From contig NZ_VIRG01000060.1 of NCBI RefSeq assembly GCF_008107695.1, positions 248,001 to 312,000 of the forward strand: DNA of 64,000 nt. Reading direction: 5' to 3'. Positions within the stretch are counted from its first letter, which is position 1. Every line of letters starts with the position of its first letter. The notes beneath the pieces are model-generated. The model saw nothing but the letters and a program-made list of their open reading frames with translations, did no database searches and was not told the DNA's origin. The DNA comes from Stappia sp. BW2 (GTDB taxonomy: Bacteria; Pseudomonadota; Alphaproteobacteria; Rhizobiales; Stappiaceae). Below are positions 25,188 to 34,085 of this stretch, in pieces. Position numbers and translations under genes: made by a program.

Positions 25188-26441
25188 TTATTGGTAGCCT
25201 TCCGGGAACGGATCCGGTTCCATCAGGTCGGTCGTCTCGTAAACCAGCTCGTACTGGCCGTCCGGCTTGGCAAGACCGATCCGGGTCTTGGACCACAGGT
25301 GATGGTTTTCATGGACGCGGACATAGCCTTCCGGCGCAGTGGTGAGTTCGATGCCCGGGGAGGCAAGACGCACCTTGTCGATGTCGAAGCTGCCGGCTTT
25401 TTCAACCGCTGCCTTCCAGAGCCAGGGGCCGAGATAGGCAGCCTGGGTCACGTCGCCGATGACGATGTCATCGCCCCACATTTCCTTGAAGGATTTGACG
25501 AATTCGGCGTTGTTTTCGTTGTCGAGGGACTGGAAGTATTTCATCGCGGCGTAAGCGCCTTCGATGTTCTCGCCGCCGATGCCGCGGATTTCATCCTCGG
25601 TTACCGAGATGGTCAGAAGAAGCGGCTTTTCCTTGGTCATGTCGATGCCGGCAGCCTTCAGCTGCTTGTAGAAGGCAACGTTGGACCCACCCACGACGAT
25701 GGCGTAGATCACGTCCGGTTTCTTCAGCTTGATCTTGTTGATCACCGAGTTGAACTGGGTATGGCCGAGCGGATAATACTCTTCGCCGACGACCTTCAGG
25801 CCAAGCTTCTCGATATGCTTGCGGGCGATCTTGTTGGATGTCCGCGGCCAGATATAGTCGGAACCGAGCAGATAGAAGCTCTTGGCGCCCTTTTCCTTGG
25901 CGACCCAGTCAATGCCGGCGATGATCTGCTGGGTTGCTTCCTGGCCGGTGTAGATCACGTTGGGCGACTGCTCCAGGCCTTCATAGAAGGTCGGATAGTA
26001 GAGCATGCCGTTGTATTGCTCGAAGACGGGCAGCACGGCCTTGCGCGATGCGGATGTCCAGCACCCGAAAACGGCCGCGACCTTGTCGTTCACCAGCAGT
26101 TTCTTCGCCTTTTCAGCAAAGGTCGGCCAGTCGGACGCGCCGTCTTCCTGAATGTATTCGATCTTGCGTCCGAGCACGCCGCCCATGGCGTTGATCTGCT
26201 CGATGGCAAGCTTTTCCGCCTGTACGGACCCTGTCTCGGAAATCGCCATGGTTCCTGTGACGGAGTGCAGGATGCCGACCTTCACGGTGTCATCGGTTAC
26301 AGCAAGCCCGGTCGTGTTGACGTCGTCGGCAAAGGCAGGTGCGAATGTGCTGGCAGTGGCCAGCATTGCTGCGGCAGCTGTGCCTGACAGCACGGATCGG
26401 CGGGACAGCCGGTGATCAATCAAGTCTTTCAGACGTTTCAT
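25188..26441 (-). CDS. urtA: urea/short-chain amide-binding protein UrtA
   Basis: A 417-residue periplasmic binding protein of the Peripla_BP_5 class (UrtA/FmdD). The N-terminus carries a twin-arginine-like export signal (SRRSVLSG at residues 13-20, then a hydrophobic run ending AFADD). The mature part starts with TVKVGILHSVTGTMAISE, the classic UrtA/AmiC-like opening, and later has GCWTSASRKAVLPVFE. ATG 26441 follows a GAGGGG ribosome site; the longer frame adds no signal-like sequence. It is the first gene of the urt-fmd transcript. Confidence 0.92.
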   Translation of the reverse strand: MKRLKDLIDHRLSRRSVLSGTAAAAMLATASTFAPAFADDVNTTGLAVTDDTVKVGILHSVTGTMAISETGSVQAEKLAIEQINAMGGVLGRKIEYIQEDGASDWPTFAEKAKKLLVNDKVAAVFGCWTSASRKAVLPVFEQYNGMLYYPTFYEGLEQSPNVIYTGQEATQQIIAGIDWVAKEKGAKSFYLLGSDYIWPRTSNKIARKHIEKLGLKVVGEEYYPLGHTQFNSVINKIKLKKPDVIYAIVVGGSNVAFYKQLKAAGIDMTKEKPLLLTISVTEDEIRGIGGENIEGAYAAMKYFQSLDNENNAEFVKSFKEMWGDDIVIGDVTQAAYLGPWLWKAAVEKAGSFDIDKVRLASPGIELTTAPEGYVRVHENHHLWSKTRIGLAKPDGQYELVYETTDLMEPDPFPEGYQ

Positions 26442-26871
26442 TCTCTGGACCCCTCTGAGGTTGAGGTTGAAGCAGAGCGCCGTGAAGCTCCTCCGCATGC
26501 ATCCAAGGCTCGTCTGGAATTGTGCAGTGCCGCAATGCGTCAGTTGCTGTGGGTTATTTGACTTATTTCTCTGAGCTGCGGCATGTGAAAGACTTCCATG
26601 TTTGCAATAAAATCATAATCAAAAAACTGGAAAATACGTCCTCAGGTAAGTCGTGAACCGTAATACTCAATTCTTGAGAGTGGAGGCATTCTGATATTCG
26701 AATATTACCTGAATAAGGCATAGAAATTGCTGGGAAGAAGGGTGATCGGTGTTTACCGATCAATTCGCGGGGAGGTCGCAAATCTTGAACAAAAATGTGC
26801 ATGAAAAATAGATGCGATGCACAATGAGTGGGCTGGCACGCCGGTTCCGGCGGTCAAGGTGGTGATGGGCG
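26442..26871. promoter_or_regulatory. divergent intergenic region between urtA and the sensor kinase
   Basis: 430 bases, AT-rich in the middle (about 26550-26720), holding the promoters of the urt-fmd operon and of the kinase-regulator pair. No convincing sigma-54 or other named promoter could be picked by eye. A 79-codon frame on the minus strand (26563-26802) shows no family features and I treat it as chance. Confidence 0.5.
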
Positions 26872-29800
26872 ATGGGTAGTCATCAGCGGGTTGTACGCCT
26901 GCGGAGAACATACAATCAGTGGGTCGCTAACCAGACCCTGGAGGACTTTGCGCTCCGTTTCACCGCCAAAAGCGCCCGTCGCTGGTCACCGGTCTGGGTT
27001 GCCAACACCGCACTGGGCGCGATTTCCTTCCTGGCCCTCGAGGCGATCGGCGCAGCGGTCACCTACAACTACGGCTTCACGAATGCTGTTTCGTCGATTG
27101 CCGTCGTCTGCTTGATCATCTTCATCACCGGCCTTCCGATTGCCTATCACGCCGTTAAATACGGCGTGGATATCGACCTGCTCACCCGCGGTGCCGGGTT
27201 CGGTTACATCGGATCGACGGTAACGTCGCTCATCTACGCAAGTTTCACTTTCATCTTCTTCGCCCTTGAGGCGGCCATTATGGCGACCGCGCTGGAGCTG
27301 TTTCTCGGGGTGCCGCTCAATATCGGCTACCTCCTGTGTACGCTTGTGGTCATTCCATTGGTGATCTACGGCATCACCCTGATCAGCCGGCTGCAGATCT
27401 ACACCCAGCCACTCTGGATCGTGTTGCAGATCCTGCCGTTTGCTTTCCTGGCATGGCAGGGCGTGGCCCCGCTGGACGACTGGCAGAGTTTTTCCGGCCG
27501 GCTCGGGGACGAAGGCGGTCGGTTCAGTCTCCTTCTGTTCGGGGCTTCAAGCGCCGTTCTGTTCTCGCTGATCGCGCAGATTGGCGAACAGGTCGATTTT
27601 CTGAGGTTTTTGCCGCGTCAGCGTCGGGGACAACGGCTGAAATGGTGGTTTGCCCTGCTGGCCGCAGGCCCTGGCTGGATCCTCATCGGCGCGGTGAAAC
27701 TGCTTCTGGGGTCGTTTCTTGTGGTGCTGGCGCTGCAGAGCGGCCTTAGCCCGGACAAGGCAATCGAGCCGACGCACATGTATCTGGTCGCCTTCACCAA
27801 GGCCACGTCGCCGGAAGTGGCCGTCGCCCTGACGGGGCTCTTCGTGATTGTCTGCCAGGTCAAGATCAACGTGACCAACTCCTATGCCGGCTCCATTGCC
27901 TGGTCGAATTTCTTCTCCCGCCTCACTCACAGCCACCCGGGCAGGGTGGTGTGGCTGGTCTTCAATGTGTCGATTGCGCTCGCGCTTATGGAGCTTGGTG
28001 TCTACAAGGCGCTGGAACGCACGCTCGGCCTTTATTCCGTGGTTGCCGTTGCCTGGATCGGCGCGATCTTCGCCGATCTCGTCATCAACAAGCCGCTCGG
28101 GCTCAGCCCGAAACACATCGAGTTCAAGCGCGCCCACCTCTATGACATCAATCCGGTCGGCCTAGGCTCGATGGGCGCGGCAAGCCTGATCGCCCTGATT
28201 GCCTATTCCGGCGTGTTCGGCCAGACCGCCCATGCGCTGGCAAGCTACATCGCCCTTTTTACCGCTATACTTCTTGCCCCGCTGATCGCCTATGCGACCG
28301 GCGGCAAATATTATATCGCCCGTGAGCCCGTGAGGGCTGCAACTGCCGACGGAGAGCGGCCCCCCGACATTCAGTGCTGCATTTGCGAGCACACTTTCGA
28401 ACACGAGGATATGGCCCACTGTCCGGTCTACTCTGGGCCGATCTGCTCGCTCTGCTGCTCACTCGATGCGCGCTGCGAGGACGACTGCAAACAGGAGGCG
28501 CGCATTGCCGACCAGGTCGGCGTTCTGCTTCATTCGATCCTTCCGGACCGGATCGCCGGCTGGATGAGTTCTCGGATCGGGCTGTATTTCAGTCTCATGA
28601 TCCTGATCACCGCCTCGCTCGGGGCAATCCTGTCACTGGTCTATCTCGAAGCGGAAACCATTTCGCCTGGAGCGGGAAGCGAAGGCGTTGCCAGGGCTTT
28701 GACCCAGGTCTTCTTTATTCTTCTGATCACCTCGGGTGTCATGGCCTGGCTGTTCGTTCTCGTCCACGAGAGCCGGAAATTCGCCAATGAGGAAACAAGG
28801 CGCCAGACCAGTCTTCTGATGAAGGAAATTCGGGCGCACAAGCGCACTGACGCCAAGCTGCAGAAGGCAAAGGAAACGGCGGAGGCCGCGAACGAAGCCA
28901 AGAGCCGCTATGTGGTGGGGATCAGCCACGAACTGCGCTCGCCGCTGAATGCTATTTCCGGCTATGCCCAGTTGATGCGCAAGGACCCGGCGATCCCGGC
29001 CCACAGGCGCGACGCCGTGAAAGTGATCCAGCATTCGGCCGATCACCTCGCCGGGCTGATCGAAGGTCTTCTGGATATCTCCAAGATCGAGGCCGGGCAT
29101 CTCACCATCTACCGGGAACGCTTCAATCTGCATGAATTCCTGGCGCAGACCGTCGACATGTTCCGCCTGCAGACAGACGCCAAGGAATTGCGCTTCCTTT
29201 TTGAACCGGCGGAAAACCTACCTGTCTTCGTGTTCGGTGATGAGAAGCGTTTGCGCCAAGTGTTGATCAACCTGCTGTCGAACGCGATCAAATGGACGGA
29301 CACAGGCAGCGTCAAACTGAAGGTGTCCTACCATAGCCAGGTTGCGGAATTTGCGGTTGTCGATAGCGGCATAGGCATCGCTCCGGAAAATCTCGAGCGG
29401 ATCTTCAATCCGTTCGAACGTATCGAGGAAGACGGCAAGGAGGCTGTTCCCGGAACAGGGCTGGGTCTGACGATCACCAAGCTTTTGAGCGAGGTGATGG
29501 GGGGCGATATCCAGGTTTCAAGCACGCCCGGTCTTGGCAGTACATTCAAGGTCCGCATGCTGTTGAGTGCTGCGGAGGCGCCGATCCAGGCGGGACGGGC
29601 GGAAAAACGTATTCTCGGATACCAAGGTCCGATCCAGACGATCATGGTGGTGGATGACGACCCTGCCCAGAGAGCGCTCATCAGGGATTTCCTGTCGCCG
29701 CTTGGGTTCAAGGTTCTGTCGGCCGCCGGCGGCCGTTCTTGCCTGGCGATGGTAGAGGACGAACGTCCCGACGCCTTTCTGCTTGATATCAGCATGCCGG

Positions 29801-30285
29801 GCATGAGCGGCTGGAACCTTGCCCGAAAATTGCGGGAAAGCGGATTTGGCGACGCGGTCATCATCATGATTTCCGCCAATGCGGATGACAGCGGCCGAGA
29901 CCCGGTGCACAGGATCTATCATGACGATTACCTGGTGAAGCCCGTGAGGCTGCAGGAATTGCAGGACAAGCTTCAACTGGCATTGAAACTCGTCTGGCGC
30001 ACGGACGCTGCCATGGCAGCACCACCGGTTGACGGTTTGCGATCGTCAGGGAGAGCGATATTCGAGAAGGCCCGTCTGCCGTCGGAGGAAAGCCTCGGCA
30101 TTTTGAAACAGCTGAGTGACGTCGGCTATGTGCGGGGCATCAAGGCCAAACTCGACGACATCGAGGCGCATGAACCGCATGCGGCGGACTTTGTCCATCA
30201 CATGCGGGGTCTCATCAAGGAATTCGATCTCACACAATACGACAAGCTTCTGGAAAGGCTCGGACATGATCATGAGTGCTCCTAG
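26872..30285 (+). CDS. hybrid sensor histidine kinase with N-terminal NCS1 permease-like domain and cysteine cluster
   Basis: A 1137-residue inner-membrane protein. Residues 1-470 have about twelve hydrophobic helices and resemble nucleobase:cation symporter-1 (cytosine/allantoin-type) permeases. Residues 502-539 are a cysteine cluster (CCICEHTFEHE, CSLCCSLDARC). Two more helices follow at about 560-635. The kinase follows: His686 in SHELRSP, N-box around Asn804 (NLLSNAIKW), and GTGLGLT. A receiver domain has VVDDD near 925 and phospho-acceptor Asp972. The last 110 residues are helical and unassigned. It probably senses a substrate of its permease-like domain, as CbrA-type kinases with transporter domains do. 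It is divergent from the amide/urea transporter and overlaps the next response-regulator gene by 20 bases. Whether it transports is unknown. Confidence 0.88.
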   Translation: MGSHQRVVRLRRTYNQWVANQTLEDFALRFTAKSARRWSPVWVANTALGAISFLALEAIGAAVTYNYGFTNAVSSIAVVCLIIFITGLPIAYHAVKYGVDIDLLTRGAGFGYIGSTVTSLIYASFTFIFFALEAAIMATALELFLGVPLNIGYLLCTLVVIPLVIYGITLISRLQIYTQPLWIVLQILPFAFLAWQGVAPLDDWQSFSGRLGDEGGRFSLLLFGASSAVLFSLIAQIGEQVDFLRFLPRQRRGQRLKWWFALLAAGPGWILIGAVKLLLGSFLVVLALQSGLSPDKAIEPTHMYLVAFTKATSPEVAVALTGLFVIVCQVKINVTNSYAGSIAWSNFFSRLTHSHPGRVVWLVFNVSIALALMELGVYKALERTLGLYSVVAVAWIGAIFADLVINKPLGLSPKHIEFKRAHLYDINPVGLGSMGAASLIALIAYSGVFGQTAHALASYIALFTAILLAPLIAYATGGKYYIAREPVRAATADGERPPDIQCCICEHTFEHEDMAHCPVYSGPICSLCCSLDARCEDDCKQEARIADQVGVLLHSILPDRIAGWMSSRIGLYFSLMILITASLGAILSLVYLEAETISPGAGSEGVARALTQVFFILLITSGVMAWLFVLVHESRKFANEETRRQTSLLMKEIRAHKRTDAKLQKAKETAEAANEAKSRYVVGISHELRSPLNAISGYAQLMRKDPAIPAHRRDAVKVIQHSADHLAGLIEGLLDISKIEAGHLTIYRERFNLHEFLAQTVDMFRLQTDAKELRFLFEPAENLPVFVFGDEKRLRQVLINLLSNAIKWTDTGSVKLKVSYHSQVAEFAVVDSGIGIAPENLERIFNPFERIEEDGKEAVPGTGLGLTITKLLSEVMGGDIQVSSTPGLGSTFKVRMLLSAAEAPIQAGRAEKRILGYQGPIQTIMVVDDDPAQRALIRDFLSPLGFKVLSAAGGRSCLAMVEDERPDAFLLDISMPGMSGWNLARKLRESGFGDAVIIMISANADDSGRDPVHRIYHDDYLVKPVRLQELQDKLQLALKLVWRTDAAMAAPPVDGLRSSGRAIFEKARLPSEESLGILKQLSDVGYVRGIKAKLDDIEAHEPHAADFVHHMRGLIKEFDLTQYDKLLERLGHDHECS

Positions 30286-31201
30286 TCAGGCCGAAACGGT
30301 GCTGCTGGTCGACGACACACCTTCTTCCCTGGGCATGCTTTCGGATGCTCTGGAGGAGGCCGGCTTTACCGTGCTGCTGGCGCAAAGTGGCCGAAAAGCG
30401 ATTGAGATAGCAGCCCGCGTCATCCCCAACGCGATCCTCATGGACGCGATCATGCCGGAGCTTGACGGGTTCGAGACCAGCAAACGCCTGAAGGCACTGG
30501 AAGACCTTCGGGATGTGCCGGTCCTTTTCATGACCGGATTGAGCGAGACGGAGCATATCGTCATGGGCCTGGAGGCAGGCGGCGTCGACTATGTCACCAA
30601 GCCGGTCAACCCTGACGAACTGATTGCCCGCCTGCGTGTTCATATTTCCAACGCCCGGAATTCACGCAGCGCCCATGTGGCGCTAGATGCTTCCGGGCGT
30701 CACCTTATGTCGGTAGACCTGTCCGGGGCGGTGTGCTGGGCGACGCCGCAAGCCTCCGCGCTTCTTGGAACGGGCACGGCCGAGGACGCCGCCGCTTCCG
30801 GTCAGCTCCCCGAGACCGCTGTCGACTGGTTGCGCCTCTACCTGTTGCCGAAGGGCAAGGCTGCGCAGAAGGAGGAAGAACTGATCGCCCGTGTCAAAGG
30901 CCGGGAGCTGCGCTTCACCTATGCCGGCAACATCAGCGCAGGTGAACATTTGCTGCGTGTATCGGATGTCTCGGACAGCGTCCCTTCCGAAATCCTGAAG
31001 GACGCCTTCGATTTGACGGGACGCGAAGCCGAAGTCTTGATCTGGATCGCCAACGGCAAGTCCAACAAGGAAATCGCCTCGATCCTGGATATGAGCCCTC
31101 GCACGGTGAACAAGCATCTCGACCGGATCTTCGGGAAGATGGGAGTTGAAAACCGAACCTCAGCCGCTGTGGTTTCACTCAGGCGCATCCTGGAAAGCTG
31201 A
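30266..31201 (+). CDS. response regulator with receiver and LuxR-type DNA-binding domains
   Basis: A 311-residue regulator. The receiver occupies residues 10-125 (VLLVDDTP, phospho-acceptor Asp60 in LMDAIMPE, Lys in YVTKPVNP). A middle region of about 110 residues looks like a short PAS-like linker (MSVDLSGAVCWATPQASALL). A LuxR/NarL helix-turn-helix closes the protein (LTGREAEVLIWIANGKSNKE, then SPRTVNKHLDRIFGKMGVEN). ATG 30266 has AAGG at 8 bases; ATG 30272 is an alternative. It begins inside the end of the hybrid kinase gene, so it is that kinase's probable partner. The divergent urt-fmd operon is its most likely target. Confidence 0.9.
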   Translation: MIMSAPSQAETVLLVDDTPSSLGMLSDALEEAGFTVLLAQSGRKAIEIAARVIPNAILMDAIMPELDGFETSKRLKALEDLRDVPVLFMTGLSETEHIVMGLEAGGVDYVTKPVNPDELIARLRVHISNARNSRSAHVALDASGRHLMSVDLSGAVCWATPQASALLGTGTAEDAAASGQLPETAVDWLRLYLLPKGKAAQKEEELIARVKGRELRFTYAGNISAGEHLLRVSDVSDSVPSEILKDAFDLTGREAEVLIWIANGKSNKEIASILDMSPRTVNKHLDRIFGKMGVENRTSAAVVSLRRILES

Positions 31202-31651
31202 GCTAATTTCAGTACACTTTTAAATAGTGTCAACTATGACTGCGGATCTGTTGGTCGAGCGACTGAACATCATAACCAAATGATCGTCTTTTCTTAGGGA
31301 ATGGACCTGTAAATGGGTTCACTGATAGATTTTGCTCAACAAGCGGCCCCTGTATTGTGCGGCTGGTTCATACTTTAAGTGCCAGTCAGAAAATTAATAA
31401 GTAAATCAAATTTATTTTTATTTCATCCTTTGCCGATGATGAATATAATCCGACAAAAAGAATAATGTTTCGATCTTTATCTATCTATGGTAACAATATT
31501 AATTATTAATAGCATTTTTGATCATTTTGCATCATCGACTTACAAATTGAGTGAAATTAGAACCTTATTGATCCTTGTCAGCCAACGCTGTGATCTTTAG
31601 TTCCTTTACGTGATTTGTGAAGGGTGAGCATGGTCATTTGGGAGGCTCTCA
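31202..31651. promoter_or_regulatory. AT-rich intergenic region upstream of second LuxR gene
   Basis: 450 bases, much richer in A and T than the flanks, particularly 31380-31560. No gene-like frame. It probably contains the promoter of the following LuxR gene and perhaps a binding region for regulators or nucleoid proteins. No clear terminator follows the preceding gene. Confidence 0.45.
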
Positions 31652-32359
31652 ATGTCTGACCATTTGCGACATCTACTTTTTATGGGCCCCAGGGACAAAT
31701 TGCCGAAACCCCTGGAAAATGCATTGGTTCGAGAATTGCCGGATCTCGTTGTTCAGGTGTCAACCGACTGGAAGGCGCTGACAGAAAAGGCCGAGCGTGA
31801 AAAGGTGGTACCTGCCTTGATCCTTGTCGACGAAGGGTTCGGTGCTGTGAATACCAAGCTGCTACAGCAATTTCAGGACAAATATCCCGATGCCGTCCTG
31901 TGTTTGACCTTCAACGGAGAATACGGGTCCAGACAGCATATTCGCGACTGCTTGAGCACCGGTATCGTCAAAAACGTGATCCCCATGAACCTGAGGCTGG
32001 ACCTTTGGCTCTACGCCATCCAGATAATGTTGCAGGGAGGTTCCTATATGCCACCCGATCTCTTCGAGCTTCTTGAAGACGGTTCGAACATGCGGCTTGA
32101 AAAGGCAAACCATCTCGTTGATGCCAAAAACAACAGCGACGTCGACCCGGTCAATACGCTGACGCGAAGAGAGCGTGAGGTGCTGGCGCTGATTGCTCAG
32201 GGGCATCAAAACAAGAATATCGCTGCAAGTCTTTCCTTGTCGGAGCACACGATCAAGCTCCACATTCATCACATCATCTCGAAAATGGGCGTCTCGAACC
32301 GGACGGAGGCCGCCGCAGCCTATCTTCAGTTTCACCGATCCGACAAAGGCAGCAGCTAG
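31652..32359 (+). CDS. LuxR-family regulator with degenerate receiver domain
   Basis: A 235-residue regulator. The C-terminal LuxR/NarL helix-turn-helix is intact (LTRREREVLALIAQGHQNKN, then HTIKLHIHHIISKMGVSNRT). The N-terminal 130 residues look like a receiver fold, and Asp60 in LILVDEGF sits where the phospho-acceptor would be. However, the acidic pair normally near residues 8-10 is missing (LLFMGPRDK) and the usual Thr/Lys switch residues are not evident. It may work without phosphorylation. GGGAGG lies 7 bases before the ATG. It follows the kinase-regulator pair but is separated by an AT-rich gap, so it is probably a separate transcript. Confidence 0.85.
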   Translation: MSDHLRHLLFMGPRDKLPKPLENALVRELPDLVVQVSTDWKALTEKAEREKVVPALILVDEGFGAVNTKLLQQFQDKYPDAVLCLTFNGEYGSRQHIRDCLSTGIVKNVIPMNLRLDLWLYAIQIMLQGGSYMPPDLFELLEDGSNMRLEKANHLVDAKNNSDVDPVNTLTRREREVLALIAQGHQNKNIAASLSLSEHTIKLHIHHIISKMGVSNRTEAAAAYLQFHRSDKGSS

Positions 32360-32844
32360 GTGGGGGACCTGGCACACTGGCGGCACGCAGAGCCGGACAC
32401 TTGATGAGGTGTTATGCCAGCTTGGCATGCTGGTCAGTGCGTTTTCTTGCAGAGGCGATTCTGTTGATATATCGGGAAATTTCTGTTTTTCCGGCAAACC
32501 ACTCTGAAAAAAATCCGGAACAGGTTTGTGTGGGGCGAACCGCCTTTGGTTATTGCGGAAACTTGTAAGCTCGAGACCAAACGGTAAAACCGCAATTTGG
32601 AAGAGGACTTAAGTTATTGAAAAATAGAATTAAAAATAGAAATCCTGGATGCCGTGCGTCGGGAAAAAGCGCTGAATGATGCAAAGCTGCATGCGGAAAG
32701 TTACCTCTGCGGCCTTGCGCAGCCTGTTCAACCTTGAAGTGTTAGGGTTTCGTTAACTTAAATTTCCTTGCACCATCAGCAGGAATCCGGCATCCATGAC
32801 GGAGTTAAAGCTCATATCGGGCATAAAACCGTCAGAGGGCATTG
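32360..32844. promoter_or_regulatory. upstream region of repABC
   Basis: 485 bases between the LuxR gene and repA. It should hold the rep promoter and possibly a partition site. I see short nested inverted repeats around 32413-32433 (ATGCCAGCTTGGCAT) and an AT-rich stretch around 32600-32640, but no 16-base parS-type palindrome I could name. No gene-like frame. Confidence 0.45.
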
Positions 32845-34083
32845 ATGGCCGTTACCGAACAAATTTCCGGTGGACGCGATACGACCGCAAAGATCGAAAG
32901 TTTCACTCAGAAGCTTTCGGACCGTTTGCAGACGATGCGCGAAATGACCTATCCACCGGAAGCCCGCAAGGTTTTTGGCCGGACGTTTTCCACCACGGAT
33001 CTGGTACGACTGCTGGGCGTGCCCGAAAGCACGCTGCGCACGCTGACGCTCGAAGGCAAGGGGCCGCAGCCACATCGCGCTGAAAACAACCGCCGGATCT
33101 ATTCGGTCGAGCAGGTTTGGGAACTGAGAGCGTTCCTTGCCGAACTTCGGCCGGACGATGCCCATCGTCTGGTGCCGCATCGCCGTGCGGGCGAGAAGTT
33201 GCAGGTGATTGCCGCTGCAAACTTCAAGGGCGGCAGCTCCAAGACGACCACATCCGTTCATCTGGCGCATTATCTGGCCATTCAGGGATACAGAGTGCTG
33301 TGCGTTGATCTGGACCCACAGGCGTCCATGACCACGACATTCGGCATTCAGCCAGACCGCGATCTTCGCTCCGGCGAGGACGATGACGAGCGCACCGATA
33401 CGACCTACGACGCACTGCGCTATGACAATTACCGCGTGCCTTTTTCCGACGTCATTCGCGAAACCTACTTCCCGGGCATTCACCTTGCCTGCGGCAACCT
33501 GCGCCTGATGGATTTCGAATACGATACGCCGACTGCACTGGCCGAGCGGACGACAGACGAACTGGGCCTCTTCTTCCAGCGGCTCGATGCCGTGATCAAG
33601 TCGGTGGAGGATCATTTCGACGTCGTTGTCCTCGATACGCCGCCGTCGCTCGGATACACCACAATGGCGGCGCTTTACGCTGCAACGGGTCTGATCATCA
33701 CCGTTCATCCGGCCATGCTCGACGTGTCGTCCTGTTCCCAGTTCCTGAAGATGATTTCGGATGTGACCCACACGCTGTCCGAAGGCGGTGCGGTTTTCGA
33801 ACATGACTTCACGAAGTTTCTGCTGACCAGGGTCAATCCCAACGACGGGCCGCAGAAGATCATGTCCGGCACCATGCGCGACCTGTTCGGAACGGACGTT
33901 CTCGTGGCCGAAGCGATTGAATCGACCGCCATCGCGTCTGCCGGGGTTGCCAAGAAAAGTCTTTACGAAATCGAACCCGGTGAAGTTGGCAGGGAAACCC
34001 TGAAGCGTGCGCTTGAAAGCGCGGACCGCGTCAACGCCGAAATTCTTGATCTGATCAAGAGTGTGTGGGGCAGGGAGGTTTGA
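32845..34083 (+). CDS. repA: plasmid partition ATPase RepA (ParA family)
   Basis: A 412-residue ParA-type ATPase. A helix-turn-helix N-terminus (STTDLVRLLGVPESTLRTL, residues 49-67) is followed by the deviant Walker A KGGSSKT (128-134), a DLDPQASMT segment and a VVLDTPPSLGY Walker B region. With RepB it segregates the replicon and represses the rep operon. I chose ATG 32845 with AGAGGG just upstream; TTG 32842 is too close. The next gene begins 2 bases after its stop, as in canonical repABC operons. Confidence 0.95.
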   Translation: MAVTEQISGGRDTTAKIESFTQKLSDRLQTMREMTYPPEARKVFGRTFSTTDLVRLLGVPESTLRTLTLEGKGPQPHRAENNRRIYSVEQVWELRAFLAELRPDDAHRLVPHRRAGEKLQVIAAANFKGGSSKTTTSVHLAHYLAIQGYRVLCVDLDPQASMTTTFGIQPDRDLRSGEDDDERTDTTYDALRYDNYRVPFSDVIRETYFPGIHLACGNLRLMDFEYDTPTALAERTTDELGLFFQRLDAVIKSVEDHFDVVVLDTPPSLGYTTMAALYAATGLIITVHPAMLDVSSCSQFLKMISDVTHTLSEGGAVFEHDFTKFLLTRVNPNDGPQKIMSGTMRDLFGTDVLVAEAIESTAIASAGVAKKSLYEIEPGEVGRETLKRALESADRVNAEILDLIKSVWGREV

Positions 34084-34085
34084 CG

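Noticed and set aside
26563..26802. 79-codon minus-strand frame in the urtA-kinase gap
   Set aside because: No ribosome site or family pattern, and it occupies the expected divergent promoter region.
32360..32844. Search for a 16-base parS palindrome near repA
   Set aside because: Only short imperfect repeats were found by eye, so no partition site is claimed.
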